The notes under the pieces were generated by a model. It saw only the letters and a list, made by a program, of their open reading frames with translations. It did not search any database and was not told the origin of the DNA. DNA of 64,000 bases, from positions 1 through 64,000 of the forward strand of contig CAILNT010000027.1 of the NCBI GenBank assembly GCA_903835655.1, in the 5' to 3' direction. Positions 21,508 through 30,983 of this stretch are shown here, piece by piece. Each line of letters begins with the position of its first letter. Position 1 is the stretch's first letter. This DNA comes from an uncultured Pseudomonadota bacterium (GTDB lineage Bacteria > Pseudomonadota > Gammaproteobacteria > Burkholderiales > Thiobacillaceae). The translations under genes were made by a program, and so were the position numbers.

Positions 21508-21588
21508 TGTGGGAGCCGGCTTGCCGGCGCATGGCGGTGTGCTGGTAGAGAAAACGTTGCTATCGCGGGCAAGCCCGCTCCTACGCAG
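21508..21588. repeat. Inverted pair of REP-like elements (GTGGGAGCCGGCTTGCCGGCG ... CGCGGGCAAGCCCGCTCCTAC)
   Basis: Two oppositely oriented copies of a GTAGGAGCGGGCTTGCCCGCG-type palindromic unit in the intergenic gap. Confidence 0.75.
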
Positions 21589-21606
21589 GTTCTTATCCAT
21601 GCAGGG

Positions 21607-22050
21607 TTACATGGCGGCTGCCATTTCGCGCGGGCGTATGCGCACGATGACATCGATGCTGTCCGCGTCCATGCCCTCGGGTAGATCGGGCATGCCCATG
21701 AGTTGAGGGTGGTAGCCGCGGATATCGGTCAATTCGCCGCTGACGACGTTGTAGAAATGATGGTGCGGCGTCGTGTTCGGGTCGTAGAACACGCGGTCTG
21801 GATCCACGATCACCTCGCGGATGAGTTTCTTCTCCAGAAAGCGGCGCAGGGTGTTGTACACGGTTGCCTTGGAGACTTCGCTGAAGCGCGCGTTGACGAT
21901 ACTCAGCAACTGATCCGCACAGAGGTGTTCCCGGCGCATGAACAAGACCCTGGCGATCTCGAGGCGCTGGTGCGTGGGTGCGATGCCGTGTTCACGCAAC
22001 AACTCGGCGATCTCACCCCGCTGCATCTCGATAGGCCATCGTGTCGTCAT
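21607..22050 (-). CDS. Fur-family transcriptional regulator
   Basis: LREHGIAPTHQRLEIARVL, VSKATVYNTLRRFLEKKLI, PHHHFYNVVSGEL. Confidence 0.88.
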   Translation of the reverse strand: MTTRWPIEMQRGEIAELLREHGIAPTHQRLEIARVLFMRREHLCADQLLSIVNARFSEVSKATVYNTLRRFLEKKLIREVIVDPDRVFYDPNTTPHHHFYNVVSGELTDIRGYHPQLMGMPDLPEGMDADSIDVIVRIRPREMAAAM

Positions 22051-22282
22051 GAAAGAGTCGTTGGTTGATCCGGTGGCCCATTCTAGGAGCCTGGCCAAAC
22101 CGTGTCTAACTGGCATGGCTCGGGCGCGAGGCAAGCATCGCGGGCCGGGCGAGATTTCTCGCAGTCAGGCGCGGACCGCGCCGTGGCGGCTGGCGGGAAC
22201 GTCGGATTTCTTTACATCCTTGTCCCGGATTCCTCGTGGTCCGGCTACGTTGTCCTGCCCCATTTCATGGAATCCATATAAA

Positions 22283-22299
22283 TCATGCGCTTGGCATGA
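22283..22299. promoter_or_regulatory. Inverted repeat TCATGC-GCTTG-GCATGA adjacent to sigma-54 promoter
   Basis: Perfect 6-bp arms, 12 nt upstream of the -24 element. Confidence 0.35.
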
Positions 22300-22311
22300 A
22301 TGTCAGGCTCA

Positions 22312-22327
22312 TGGTACGAAAATTGCA
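22312..22327 (+). promoter_or_regulatory. Sigma-54 (-24/-12) promoter TGGTACG-AAAA-TTGCA
   Basis: Exact match to TGGYACRNNNNTTGCW with the invariant GG and GC separated by 10 nt, 74 nt upstream of the PEP-CTERM ATG. Confidence 0.8.
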
Positions 22328-22400
22328 TTAAGGGATTACCTGGCGATAATTCCGTGAGCGTGATGCGCCTTTCAACAAAACACCTGGGAAGAGTCCCGAC

Positions 22401-23087
22401 ATGAAAACAATACTGGCCTTGATCGCCCTGATCGCCCAAACGCTGGCAGGTAACGCCCATGCTGCCCTCATCTTCAACAAGGTCGAACAACCCACCGAGG
22501 TCAGCCAGACCGGTTTGCTCGACTATTTCGACAGCCAGGGCGGCACGCGCATCCTGGACTCGGTCCGCTTGATACTGAGCGGCTCCATGACCAGCTACAT
22601 CACCCTGGCCAACTATACGAGCGTCCCGCAAACCCTATATGCCGATGGCGGTGTCCTGCTGGACTTCTCCACCACCCCAAGCGGCATCCTGGGCGCCCTG
22701 GGCGTGGCTCCAGCGATCAGCCTCACCGTCGCCACCGGCGACCAGACGGTCGATGCGGTCGGCGTCATGGCGCTTGGTACCTACACTTCACCTGCACTGA
22801 CAGATACCGACACCTGGGACAGCCTCGTCAGGACGGATGCCAGCGTGCTGAGCGCCTTCACAGGCAGCGGCACCTTCAAGCTTACCTGCACCTCGAAAAC
22901 CTCGCTCGCGAGCAACACCGCCGCCATTCCCAATACCCTGGCTACCCAGGATGCCTATGCGGCTTGTGGCGCCCAGGTGATCTATACCTATGGACCGACG
23001 ACGCAGCTTCCCGAGCCCGCGACCCTGATGCTGTCGGCCTTGGGCCTGCTGGGCCTGGCTATCTCGCGCGGTCGCGGCGCACTCTAA
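22401..23087 (+). CDS. PEP-CTERM sorting domain protein (choice-of-anchor E type)
   Basis: Signal peptide MKTILALIALIAQTLAGNAHA; C-terminal LPEPATLMLSALGLLGLAISRGRGAL. Confidence 0.88.
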   Translation: MKTILALIALIAQTLAGNAHAALIFNKVEQPTEVSQTGLLDYFDSQGGTRILDSVRLILSGSMTSYITLANYTSVPQTLYADGGVLLDFSTTPSGILGALGVAPAISLTVATGDQTVDAVGVMALGTYTSPALTDTDTWDSLVRTDASVLSAFTGSGTFKLTCTSKTSLASNTAAIPNTLATQDAYAACGAQVIYTYGPTTQLPEPATLMLSALGLLGLAISRGRGAL

Positions 23088-24172
23088 GGCGAGCCATTCC
23101 CGGCGGCCGGCTTGTGCCTCCACGCGTAAGGCGCAACGTCGACCACGCCCACCGCACCGAGCATGCGATGCAACAACACCTCCCCCGCCGCCGGCGCCAT
23201 GGTCACCCCATAGCGAAATTGGCCGCTATTCACAAACAAATTCTCCAGGTCGGGATGTCGATCGATGGTCGGCACATTGCCCGGAGAGCCGGGGCGCAGA
23301 CCGGCCCATTGGGTGACGATTTCCGCCTGGCGCAATTGCGGCAACAGCCCATAGGCGAAATCGAGCAATTCCTCCCGTGCCTGCGGCGTGGTGGTCTTGT
23401 CGAAACCGGCTTCTTCCAGCGTGCTGCCAGCCAGGATATGGCCATCCGTGCGGGGCACCAGATAGTGTCCCCGTCGGTAGACTACACCGGGGAGCAGGCC
23501 CGGCGCCGCCTTGAAGAGCACGATCTGGCCCCGGATTGGGGCGATCTCGGGCGCGTGCCCAAGCGGGGCCAGCAGCTCGCCACTCCATGCGCCCGCGGTG
23601 ACCAGCACGCTGTCGGCGTGGACTACCCCGCTGGCGGTCTCCACGCCCACCAGCTTGGTGCCACGCGGCAGGAGGCGCGTACCCGCGGTGTTTTCCTGAA
23701 TTTTCACGCCCGCGGACAGTGCAGCCTTGAGCAAGGCCTGGAGCAGGCGCGGATTGCGCGCCTGCGCCACGTTCGGCAGCCAGATAGCGTCTGCCCCTTC
23801 CAGATGCGCCAGCGTCCTGGGCAAGGCCGTCACGGCTTCGCCCTGCGCGACACACCAGGCCAGCGCGGCGTCGTGATTTTCGGGAGACAGAACCGCCATG
23901 CCGCAGGGGCGAAATTCCGGGTCGATGCCGCTCGTATTCAGCAAGTCCTCGGCCCACCCAGGCCACAGCAAGCGTCCACGTCGCGCCAGGGCGTTGACCT
24001 CGGGGCCGTAGTTCCAGGGCAGAAGCAAGGACAGGATGCCCGCCCCCGCCCAGGAAGACTCCCGGCCCACGGGGCCGCGATCCAGGACGCGAACCTCCAG
24101 GCCGGCCCTTCTGAGCAGGAGCGCGCACAGCAGGCCGTTGATGCCGCCACCGAGTATGAGACAGGAGTTCAT
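23084..24172 (-). CDS. thiO: Glycine oxidase ThiO-like FAD-dependent oxidoreductase
   Basis: MNSCLILGGGINGLLCALLLRRAGLEVRVLDRG, SSWAGAGILSLLLPW, WAGLRPGSPGNVPTIDRHPDLENLFVNSGQFRYGVTMAPAAGEV. Confidence 0.85.
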   Translation of the reverse strand: MNSCLILGGGINGLLCALLLRRAGLEVRVLDRGPVGRESSWAGAGILSLLLPWNYGPEVNALARRGRLLWPGWAEDLLNTSGIDPEFRPCGMAVLSPENHDAALAWCVAQGEAVTALPRTLAHLEGADAIWLPNVAQARNPRLLQALLKAALSAGVKIQENTAGTRLLPRGTKLVGVETASGVVHADSVLVTAGAWSGELLAPLGHAPEIAPIRGQIVLFKAAPGLLPGVVYRRGHYLVPRTDGHILAGSTLEEAGFDKTTTPQAREELLDFAYGLLPQLRQAEIVTQWAGLRPGSPGNVPTIDRHPDLENLFVNSGQFRYGVTMAPAAGEVLLHRMLGAVGVVDVAPYAWRHKPAAGNGSP

Positions 24173-24329
24173 GGTGAGTCGATTCTTGCTGTATAAATGT
24201 AAATACCTAGGTGTAAGTACTGAATGCAGGCGGGTTCCGCTGCGCCGTTCGCCGTGGGGTGCACGCCGTTGCCGGGTCGGTGCCGGGCGAGCATAGCCTA
24301 ACCACAGAGTATCGGGAGCGTCCAACACC

Positions 24330-24944
24330 ATGACACGCGTAAACGCCTTGCCACGAGGTCTCAGCCTCATCGAACTGTTGGTGACGCTGAGCATCGCCGT
24401 GGTCCTGCTTACCGTCGGCGTGCCTTCCTTCGTCGACATGATTGCGGCCAACACGGCGGTGAGCTACGCCAACGATTTGCTGGCGGACCTGAATTACGCG
24501 CGCAACGAGGCGATTACACGTGGATTTAACGTTGTGGTTTGCAAAGGTATCGCGACGGCAGTTGGCTCCGGTTGCACAAGCGGCAATTGGGATGGTGGCT
24601 GGAAGGTGTTTGTGGATTGCAACGGCGATCAGACGATCAGTGCTTCGACCTGTCCAGGAAATAGCGATGAAGCGGTGTTGCGCGTGCACCCGGCATTGTC
24701 CTCAGAATGGACGCTGCGAGGTGATTCGCATGTTCCCAATTACATAACATTCAAAGCGATCGGACTGCCCAATACAAATGGAACCTTGGTGTTCTGCCAG
24801 GGTGGGGTGCTCCATTCCGGTAATCAGCCCAGGTCAGCAGCGGTGACGGTCAATAGAACAGGGAGGGCGAGGGTACTTTCTTACAACGCTTATGGCGTGC
24901 CGCTAGATAACCAGGGAAGTGCGTTGACATCATGCCATACTTAA
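24330..24944 (+). CDS. fimT: Type IV pilus minor pilin FimT/GspH-like
   Basis: GLSLIELLVTLSIAVVLLTVGVPSF prepilin motif; DLNYARNEAITRGFNVVVCKG. Confidence 0.85.
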   Translation: MTRVNALPRGLSLIELLVTLSIAVVLLTVGVPSFVDMIAANTAVSYANDLLADLNYARNEAITRGFNVVVCKGIATAVGSGCTSGNWDGGWKVFVDCNGDQTISASTCPGNSDEAVLRVHPALSSEWTLRGDSHVPNYITFKAIGLPNTNGTLVFCQGGVLHSGNQPRSAAVTVNRTGRARVLSYNAYGVPLDNQGSALTSCHT

Positions 24945-24960
24945 GTCACGGTCATCGGTC

Positions 24961-25500
24961 ATGACTCCATACAACGGCCATCAGGTTCCTGCTCTGGGTC
25001 AATTCGGGCTGACCCTGCTTGAGATCATGATCACGATATTCATCCTCTCCCTTGGTCTGCTGGGTTTGGCAGGTTTGCAGATGACCGGACTAAAGAGCAA
25101 TCGCAATGCACTGTATCAGACGTTATCTGCGCAGCTTGTGGGTAGCATATCCGAACAGATCCAATCGGACCCGGTTGGTGCGAATGGAACAGCCTACGAC
25201 AATCTCGTTCAGGATGGCGACAAGAGCCAATGTGCCGTGGCCAATCCCGATCTGAAAAAAATCAGTGCGTGTATTGCTTCCAGCCTTCCGAGTGGTACGG
25301 CGCGTGTGACCAAGCGTACCGACAACCCAAAAACTTTCTATGTCGCCGTGATCTGGGCCGATGTGCAATTGGGCACAAATGTTGGTTGGGGAGTCGATAA
25401 CACGAACGCCACTCCACCGAGTTATGCAACTACGGCTTGTGGCACTCCGGTTGCAGGCATGAGTTGCTACTATGCCGTTTCTTCGGTCCCACCCGTATGA
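24961..25500 (+). CDS. pilV: Type IV pilus modification protein PilV-like
   Basis: GLTLLEIMITIFILSLGLLGLAGLQMTGLKSNRNALYQTLS. Confidence 0.87.
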   Translation: MTPYNGHQVPALGQFGLTLLEIMITIFILSLGLLGLAGLQMTGLKSNRNALYQTLSAQLVGSISEQIQSDPVGANGTAYDNLVQDGDKSQCAVANPDLKKISACIASSLPSGTARVTKRTDNPKTFYVAVIWADVQLGTNVGWGVDNTNATPPSYATTACGTPVAGMSCYYAVSSVPPV

Positions 25501-26249
25501 AGTTAGCCATGTTTCGCCATTTGCAAATAGGCCTATCCCTGATCGAACTCATGGTCGCTATGGCCCTGGGGTTGCTGATCCTCTCCTCCCTAGGCTACAT
25601 CTTGGTGGGCAGTCGTGCCACGTATATCAACCAGGATGCCAATGCAAGGCTACAGGATACAGGCAGATTCTCGATGGAGTTCATCGGACGTCAGGTGCGC
25701 GCGGCGGCGCATGCGGCAATCACACCGATTGCAGGAGATGGAACCGTTGCATTTGGTGACGTGCCCATCACGGCGTCCAGCAATGCGACGTCCATGACGT
25801 TGCAATATCAACTCACGGATGAGGGGCAACAGCCTGGCGAACATCTTATCCAGGATTGCAATGGAAACTATAAAAACTTGATACCATATCCATTGCCTGT
25901 CACAAATGGTTCGGCCATCAATAGAGGTACTGTGATAAATACGATCAGCTTTGATATCGCAGATCATGAATTACAGTGCGATGGCAATGGTGGATCGGCT
26001 CAGCCGTTTGCCGAAGGTGTGGAAGAACTGCTTTTGGGCTATACGGCTGACAATGTTACATGGACGGCAACACCGGGTAACACGGTATTGGCCGTCAAGG
26101 TCTGTATCCGGGTACGCTCCAACAACCAGGGCGCGGTCAGTTCTTCTCAAACATATAACGATTGCGCTGGTAGTAACCATACCCCAACCGATACCTATTT
26201 GCGCCGGACGTTCACCTCAGTATTTTCCTTGCGTAGCAGAATACCTTAG
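25497..26249 (+). CDS. pilW: Type IV pilus assembly protein PilW-like
   Basis: Prepilin motif GLSLIELMVAMALGLLILSSLG; overlaps the pilV stop. Confidence 0.85.
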   Translation: MKLAMFRHLQIGLSLIELMVAMALGLLILSSLGYILVGSRATYINQDANARLQDTGRFSMEFIGRQVRAAAHAAITPIAGDGTVAFGDVPITASSNATSMTLQYQLTDEGQQPGEHLIQDCNGNYKNLIPYPLPVTNGSAINRGTVINTISFDIADHELQCDGNGGSAQPFAEGVEELLLGYTADNVTWTATPGNTVLAVKVCIRVRSNNQGAVSSSQTYNDCAGSNHTPTDTYLRRTFTSVFSLRSRIP

Positions 26250-26254
26250 ATGCC

Positions 26255-26896
26255 ATGACGACCTTTACGCGTACTCCAGGCCAGAATGGTGCGGCACTCA
26301 TCACCAGCCTGATCTTCCTGACCATACTCACCGTGTTGGGCATGAGCTCCATGGGAACGGCTTTGCTGGAAAATCGCATGGCGGGAAACAGCCGCGACCG
26401 CAACCTGGCCTTTCAGGCGGCTGAAATTGGCTTGCGGGATGCGGAATCGTTCATACAAAAATCTGGCAGGATTGTGGGTAATATATTTATTGAATCCTCT
26501 GCTGCTGCCACGGATGGTGATGATGGTTCCACATGCAAGTATGGATTTTGTTACAACAGTCTGACGTGGAGTAATAATTCGAATTGGATCCAGAGCCCTG
26601 TATGGACCACTTCTTCTGCGTTTTGGTCCAATGCAATTCAATACCAGAGAAATGACGCTAGCGTAAACAACGGCGTCACTCACAAGGGAATTGGTAGAGC
26701 TGGTGAAAAAATCATAGTTAATCCACTCTATGTATTACCGTCAGCCCTGCCGCTTGTTTCCGCGCAACCCGAATACTTGATAGAATCCATACCCCAAAAA
26801 ATCGGAGATAATAAATATTATTATAGGATTACCGTGCGTGGATACGGCATGCGTAGCGGCACACTCGTGATGTTGCAGGAAGTCTATACGCCGTGA
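26255..26896 (+). CDS. pilX: Type IV pilus assembly protein PilX-like
   Basis: GAALITSLIFLTILTVLGMSSMGTALLENRMAGNSRDRNLAFQAAEIGLRDAE. Confidence 0.88.
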   Translation: MTTFTRTPGQNGAALITSLIFLTILTVLGMSSMGTALLENRMAGNSRDRNLAFQAAEIGLRDAESFIQKSGRIVGNIFIESSAAATDGDDGSTCKYGFCYNSLTWSNNSNWIQSPVWTTSSAFWSNAIQYQRNDASVNNGVTHKGIGRAGEKIIVNPLYVLPSALPLVSAQPEYLIESIPQKIGDNKYYYRITVRGYGMRSGTLVMLQEVYTP

Positions 26897-29800
26897 TTGC
26901 AGGAGTGAAAAACATGAGAACAAGAGATATCCTGGGCATTATCGGGGTCGCCATTTTGCAACTGCTGCCTGTGGATGCTGTGGCGGGTCTCAACATCTCG
27001 GATACGCCCGTGTTCCTCACCGAGGTGCTGCCCCCCAATGTTTTTCTGACTCCTGTTTATGCACGCGGCGCCAATGAGATTTCTCCCATGGATATGGCTT
27101 GGGGATTGGCGGACCGCAGTAATCCCCAGAATAGGGCTGGCTACGCCTGGTATTCGTTTGTTCATGATTATTATAAAGGATATCCGCATCGGGTCGTGCC
27201 ATGGCCCAATGTTTTTCTGACCCTGGATTCCAACAGCCAGAATATCCTGGATAGCTGTGAGCAGCTCTATGGAGATGACGTGGACCAGACTGCCTCTTCC
27301 GTCATCAAGTATTCCGTGGATGTCCGCTACAGTGGCGGTAGTGCCGTGTGTTCCGGGCCCCAGGACACCGTTTCTAGAAGCAAGGCGGGCGCGGATTTTG
27401 TCGATATTCCATTTATCGCGCCAGCGGATTCGAAATTGAGTTACTACAATGGGATGGCTCTATACTCGAGATCAGACAAGAACATGTTGTATTATCACGA
27501 CAACGTGACCTACGATAAATGGCCCGGAACGAATGGCTACGTGGACTATTATCATGGTGGCGACGTGAGCAATCCACTCTACCACCCGCGCAGCGGCTTG
27601 TCCTATTCCGGGATCTATGGCTCGAACACCAGCAAGGTGTTCTTGAATACGGCGACCAACCCGCAGCCAGACCTCTGTGATGATTACGGAAATCCGCTGG
27701 GCTCCAACGGGGTCTGTTCCGCTGACTATACGCTGGGAGCATACTGGACCTACAATTCCGGTTCGAATTCTTCCATTGCCGACGTGGGCAGCTATACGCA
27801 ACACGGCGTCACCAATCAGGCGAATTTCGCGACCTGGTTTACTTACTGGCGATCCGCCGACCTGGCTACGCGTTCCATACTCGGGAATTTTGTCGATCAG
27901 TTGGCCAATGTCACGGATGAGATCGGCGGTGTACGCCTGTGGTTGGGTTACAACAGCAACGTCATCCTCCTGTACGATAATAGAGTGCAGCCGGATGTGA
28001 GCAAGGTGTTCTCTTCAATATATACTACGCCCAAGCTCAACGGCAGTATGTTGGATGTCTTCGGGCATAGTTACATCGCTTCATTTCTTACGGACAAGAG
28101 TGGTGCATCTAGCAGTGCATTCCTCGATGCCCCGACGCTTGCTTATCAGCCAACCTACCATGTGAATACACCGGCAGACTATAACCCAGCCCGGTCTTGC
28201 CGGCGTAATTATCAGATCATCGTGTCTCCAGACTACACCAATCTCCGCTGGGCCTGGGCGGTTACCGGTAATGCCATCGGTCTCCTGCCCTCTCCATTGC
28301 CATCCTACGGCAATGCGGACTCTGGTTTGGGAGAAAGGTATGCGGATTCCTATCCCAATACCTGGTCGGATCTGGGGGCCGCCGTTTGGAATACGGATTT
28401 AAGTGTATCCTTACCCAACAATTTGCTGCCCACTGCACTCGACCCCCAGACCACGCAACATCTTTCCCTGTTCCTGGTAGCGCCCACCGCCGCTGGTCTG
28501 GTCTTCAATAATCCGGTTTCGATACACAGTTACGACGATGCCATCGCAGTCCTGGAAAACAACAAACCGGGTAATTGGGTTAATCCTCAATCGGTGGATC
28601 CGGCCTTTCAAAGTGGCCAGAAGGACACTTCCGCCCAGGATGTGCTCAACTCTAGAAACCAGGCCGCTTCCATCGACGATCTCTGGCACATGGTATTGAA
28701 TAGCCGGGGTTTTTTCTATCAATCCCAGGATATGGCCGGCATGACCCATGGTCTGCTGAATGCACTGCACGATATTATGGTCAACAATATTTCGGGCTCA
28801 TCGGTGTCGACGAATACCACTTCGATCCAGACCGGCTCACAAATATATCAGGCCACGGTGGAGAGCAACTGGAAGGGACATTTGCGCGCGTTCGACGTGA
28901 CGACCACGGCGAAAACGGTCAACAATGTCACCTACAATCTGGCCGGCATCGCTTACGATCCGGCAAATCCTGTCTGGGATTTGGCGCAAACCGTTTCCGC
29001 CCAGGACTGGAATACCGGGCGAAATATAGTGACCTACAATGGAACGACGGCCGTGCCTTTTACCTGGAATGCGTTGGACACCACGGTGCAGGGTCTATTG
29101 ACCGCATCCAAGCCGGATGGAATCATCAATGCCGGAACCTATGGCAACGATCTGGTCAATTACCTGCGTGGTAATCCGGCTTGCGAGGATGGTGCCGGCA
29201 CGAGTTGCGCATCCGGCGTGTCTTATGTATTCCGCCGCAGGAGCATAGATCGCAGCAATCATGACCCCTACACTTCGAGAAATCCGAATGGGCGCAATGT
29301 GCTGGGCGATATCAGCAATTCCAATCCCTGGTATGTCTCACCCCCGATCGCGGGCGCATCCGATCTGGATGCGCCCGGCTACAACGCCTACCGCATTGCC
29401 CACCGGGGTAGGCCCAGTGTCCTGTATGTGGGCGCCAATGACGGCATGCTGCATGCCGTGAATGCGAGCGACGGTACGGAATTGTTCGCCTATATTCCGT
29501 CCTTCGTCCTGGTAAATCTGCCACCACTGGCCAGCCTCGATTACAGCCATCGGTATACGCTGGATGGTTCTCCATTCGCGGCGGAAGTCGATCTGGATGG
29601 TTGGCGGACGGTGCTGGCAGGGGGGCTGAACAAGGGGGGGAAGGGTTATTACCTGCTGGATGTCACTAACCCGGCGGGCTTCTCCGCCAGTTCCGTTCTC
29701 TGGGAATTCAGCCATGCCGATATGAATTACAGTTACAACCTGCCCGTTCCCTTCCCGGCCGGGAATTTGCGCGCGGGACAGTCGCGTCAGATCGTGCGCA

Positions 29801-30900
29801 TGAATGACGGAAAATGGGCGATGATCGTGGGCAACGGTTATCCCGAAGTGGCTTCCAGGCAGGCCTGTTTGTTCATCGTTTATCTTGCCGGGCCGACCGG
29901 AAGCAATCGCACCTGGGTGGAGAATGTCGATTATCACGAACTGTGTGTAGGGGCTGTCGACTATCGTGGCGACCATGGCCTGGACACCAACGGGCTTTCT
30001 ACCCCCACTCCTTACGATACGAACGGGGACGGGCTGGTGGATGTCATCTATGCAGGCGATCTCAACGGCAATCTATGGAAGTTCGATGTGTCCGCCAAAA
30101 ATCCACAAGACGCCAGCCACCCCTGGGCGCCCGCTTATGGCAGTACCACTCCCCTGTTCGTGGCGAAAAATGATGCGGGGGTGCGCCAGCCCATCGTTTC
30201 GCCCCCCGAGGTGACGCCCTATAGCACGGGTACGCTGGCCGGACAGTTAGTCCTGTTCGGCACGGGGAAATATCTGGAAGATAACGACCGCCTTAATACC
30301 GACGTGCAATCCTTCTACGGCGTCTGGGACAGCGCGGCTTCCTCCACGACGTTGGATCGAGGTTCACTCCTACAGCAGGCCTTCGACGAATCCGCGACGA
30401 CTCGCACCCAGACTTCCAGGACGTCCGTCCCCTATTGTGACAAGGTCGGATGCAGCGGCACGAACAGCATGTTCGGCTGGTATTGGGACATGCCGGATGC
30501 GGGGGAGCGCCTGACGGGCCGGGTCACGCTGCTGTCCGGTATCGTATTCTTCAACACCTTTTACCCGCGGCTCGATGACAGTGGCCAACCCGACCCTTGC
30601 CAGTCTGGTGGCGACGGCTGGTTGATGGGTTTGAACGCCGCCAACGGTTACATGGAGGACACGTTCTCGGTCTTCGATGTGAATCACGACAGGGTCGTCG
30701 ATTCCAGCGATGCTCCCGCGGCAGGGTTGAGGGTGGGTGCGGCGATGGGCGGGACGGACATCGTGCATACCGATTCAGGGAGCGGTATCGCTATTTACTC
30801 TCCCACCAATTTGCCCACGGCCCCCGATAGTTGGGTGCCTCAGACGGTCAATTTGCCCACGCACACCGGCCGTGTCTCCTGGGTCGAGTTGAGCAACTGA
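26893..30900 (+). CDS. pilY1: PilY1/PilC-like pilus-associated tip adhesin
   Basis: 1335 aa; C-terminal propeller signatures (VLYVGANDGMLHAVNASDGTELFAYIPS; GGLNKGGKGYYLLDVTNP; DTNGDGLVDVIYAGDLNGNLWKFDV); position after pilX. Confidence 0.88.
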   Translation: MIAGVKNMRTRDILGIIGVAILQLLPVDAVAGLNISDTPVFLTEVLPPNVFLTPVYARGANEISPMDMAWGLADRSNPQNRAGYAWYSFVHDYYKGYPHRVVPWPNVFLTLDSNSQNILDSCEQLYGDDVDQTASSVIKYSVDVRYSGGSAVCSGPQDTVSRSKAGADFVDIPFIAPADSKLSYYNGMALYSRSDKNMLYYHDNVTYDKWPGTNGYVDYYHGGDVSNPLYHPRSGLSYSGIYGSNTSKVFLNTATNPQPDLCDDYGNPLGSNGVCSADYTLGAYWTYNSGSNSSIADVGSYTQHGVTNQANFATWFTYWRSADLATRSILGNFVDQLANVTDEIGGVRLWLGYNSNVILLYDNRVQPDVSKVFSSIYTTPKLNGSMLDVFGHSYIASFLTDKSGASSSAFLDAPTLAYQPTYHVNTPADYNPARSCRRNYQIIVSPDYTNLRWAWAVTGNAIGLLPSPLPSYGNADSGLGERYADSYPNTWSDLGAAVWNTDLSVSLPNNLLPTALDPQTTQHLSLFLVAPTAAGLVFNNPVSIHSYDDAIAVLENNKPGNWVNPQSVDPAFQSGQKDTSAQDVLNSRNQAASIDDLWHMVLNSRGFFYQSQDMAGMTHGLLNALHDIMVNNISGSSVSTNTTSIQTGSQIYQATVESNWKGHLRAFDVTTTAKTVNNVTYNLAGIAYDPANPVWDLAQTVSAQDWNTGRNIVTYNGTTAVPFTWNALDTTVQGLLTASKPDGIINAGTYGNDLVNYLRGNPACEDGAGTSCASGVSYVFRRRSIDRSNHDPYTSRNPNGRNVLGDISNSNPWYVSPPIAGASDLDAPGYNAYRIAHRGRPSVLYVGANDGMLHAVNASDGTELFAYIPSFVLVNLPPLASLDYSHRYTLDGSPFAAEVDLDGWRTVLAGGLNKGGKGYYLLDVTNPAGFSASSVLWEFSHADMNYSYNLPVPFPAGNLRAGQSRQIVRMNDGKWAMIVGNGYPEVASRQACLFIVYLAGPTGSNRTWVENVDYHELCVGAVDYRGDHGLDTNGLSTPTPYDTNGDGLVDVIYAGDLNGNLWKFDVSAKNPQDASHPWAPAYGSTTPLFVAKNDAGVRQPIVSPPEVTPYSTGTLAGQLVLFGTGKYLEDNDRLNTDVQSFYGVWDSAASSTTLDRGSLLQQAFDESATTRTQTSRTSVPYCDKVGCSGTNSMFGWYWDMPDAGERLTGRVTLLSGIVFFNTFYPRLDDSGQPDPCQSGGDGWLMGLNAANGYMEDTFSVFDVNHDRVVDSSDAPAAGLRVGAAMGGTDIVHTDSGSGIAIYSPTNLPTAPDSWVPQTVNLPTHTGRVSWVELSN

Positions 30901-30983
30901 ATGCTGCGCCGCACGCTCACAGATCACAGCCAAGCCGGCCGGATGCGGGTAGAGTTCACTCGCGGGCATTCGGAGGAAAAAAA

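Noticed and set aside
29620-29640. G6 and G7 tracts within pilY1, reminiscent of phase-variable Neisseria pilC
   Set aside because: They encode the conserved propeller motif GGLNKGGKGYY rather than a variable signal region; G7 is short for phase variation.
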